Source: Bin80 sp964291275
Lineage (GTDB): Bacteria; Bacteroidota; Rhodothermia; Rhodothermales; Bin80
Direction of reading: 5' to 3'
DNA length: 64,000 nt
Assembly (NCBI GenBank): GCA_964291275.2
Contig: OZ219800.1
Location: forward strand, 558,001-622,000
Positions 63,393-64,000 of this stretch are shown here, in pieces. Each line of letters starts with the position of its first letter. Position 1 is the stretch's first letter. A model generated the notes under the pieces. That model did no database searches, was not told where the DNA came from, and was given only the letters and a program-made list of their open reading frames with translations. The position numbers and the translations under genes were made by a program.

Positions 63393-64000
63393 ATGGAACA
63401 ACGTATACAAGACATAAATCATCTTTTAGGGATTGAATCTCCTTGGGAGATTTCGGAGATCAAGCAAGACAAGACGGCTTTTACGGCTGAGATTCATGTA
63501 ATCTGTTCAAAGGGTTCGGTATTGCACTGTCCAGAGTGTGGGGAAGTTTGTCCTGGATACGACCATCGTCTTCGGAAATGGCGCCACACGGATATCTGCG
63601 AGTATCGGACGAGCGTGGTTGCGAAAGTTCCCCGTGTGGCCTGTTCGGAGCATGGGATCAAGACCGTTTCGGTCCCTTGGGCGGATGCGCGGATGCGTTT
63701 TACAATGGCTTTTGAAAGAAAGGTAATTGACTGGTTGCAGGATACAACCAGTATTTCAACGGTGGCCACCAGGCTGGGCGTCAGTTGGACGATGATCGCC
63801 AACATCATGGCGCGTGCGGTAAAGCGCGGACTCGCCCGTAGAGAGCCGCAACCGGTTCCCCATATATGTGTGGACGAGACCTCGTACAAAAAGGGCCATA
63901 AGTATATCACGGTGGTTTCGGATTCCCAAACGGGCACGGTGCTGTTTGTCAAGGAAAAGCGCACCCATACGAGTCTGGATGCCTATTATGAGGACTGTTC
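63393..64000 (+). CDS. ISL3-family transposase, C-terminus beyond window
   Basis: Open from the ATG at 63393 to the window edge (about 202 codons). The N-terminus has the ISL3 zinc finger (HCPECGEVCPGYDHRLRKWRH; second pair ACSEH). A helix-turn-helix follows (STVATRLGVSWTMIANIM), then the start of the DDE domain (HICVDETSYKKGHKYITVVSD). It belongs to the same family as the degraded remnant at 42766-42990. The right end of the element lies outside the window. Confidence 0.9.
   Translation, partial: MEQRIQDINHLLGIESPWEISEIKQDKTAFTAEIHVICSKGSVLHCPECGEVCPGYDHRLRKWRHTDICEYRTSVVAKVPRVACSEHGIKTVSVPWADARMRFTMAFERKVIDWLQDTTSISTVATRLGVSWTMIANIMARAVKRGLARREPQPVPHICVDETSYKKGHKYITVVSDSQTGTVLFVKEKRTHTSLDAYYEDC

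Noticed and set aside
1..64000. CRISPR array, phage module or rRNA operon
   Set aside because: No regularly spaced short repeats, cas genes, phage structural genes or rRNA sequence were seen; the only tandem array is the WD40 coding repeat.

Overview
The window looks like a chromosome segment of a marine-type bacterium of the Bacteroidota/Rhodothermota/Balneolota (FCB) assemblage. This is inferred from secreted proteins with type IX secretion (T9SS) C-terminal sorting tails (E-N-Y-P-N-P-F-N-P type), a PorV/PorQ-family protein, several TonB-dependent receptors with carboxypeptidase-like N-terminal domains, and lipoprotein sulfatases. Base composition is moderate and Shine-Dalgarno sites are often weak. 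No rRNA is present, so a finer placement is not possible.

Layout. 1-14.1 kb: a minus-strand surface/secretion block. A parvulin-type PPIase lipoprotein, a TonB receptor, a 1280-residue T9SS protein, a PorV-like protein and a second T9SS protein are packed with overlaps and end at a perfect hairpin terminator. An FkbM methyltransferase and a partial secreted alpha-amylase follow. 14.1-27 kb: housekeeping and isolated genes (ispG, two sulfatases, rhomboid protease, penicillin-binding protein 1A type, a PLD-helicase-DUF3427 protein that may be a defence factor, ispE). 27-34 kb: a plus-strand exopolysaccharide operon (Wza-like, Wzz-like, Wzy/ligase-like, two GT4 glycosyltransferases). 34-46 kb: a plastic region in which a block (glycosyltransferase 3' end + TonB receptor + upstream flank) occurs twice around a decayed IS21-type element. 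The second receptor carries one in-frame stop. A complete 2.08-kb IS with CTAG target duplications follows, and an end fragment of the same IS lies exactly at the stop codon of the intact glycosyltransferase. 46-48.3 kb: a secreted 14-repeat WD40 protein and a receptor remnant. 48.4-60.3 kb: housekeeping genes (POT peptide transporter, aspS, pyrophosphatase, tRNAs, pcm, cdaA, folP, a GH3-family protein, an inositol monophosphatase-like protein). 60.3-64 kb: a second phosphatase paralogue truncated by an IS1595-type element whose transposase is followed, without gaps, by a small basic protein and a DNA methyltransferase-HNH fusion; an ISL3 transposase runs off the window end.

Most notable: a tRNA-Lys(UUU) gene is split after U34 by a 347-nt group I intron with recognisable P1, P2 and conserved core elements and no endonuclease ORF. 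The IS1595-type unit with its methyltransferase-HNH cargo and the IS-remodelled receptor duplication are the other main points of interest.
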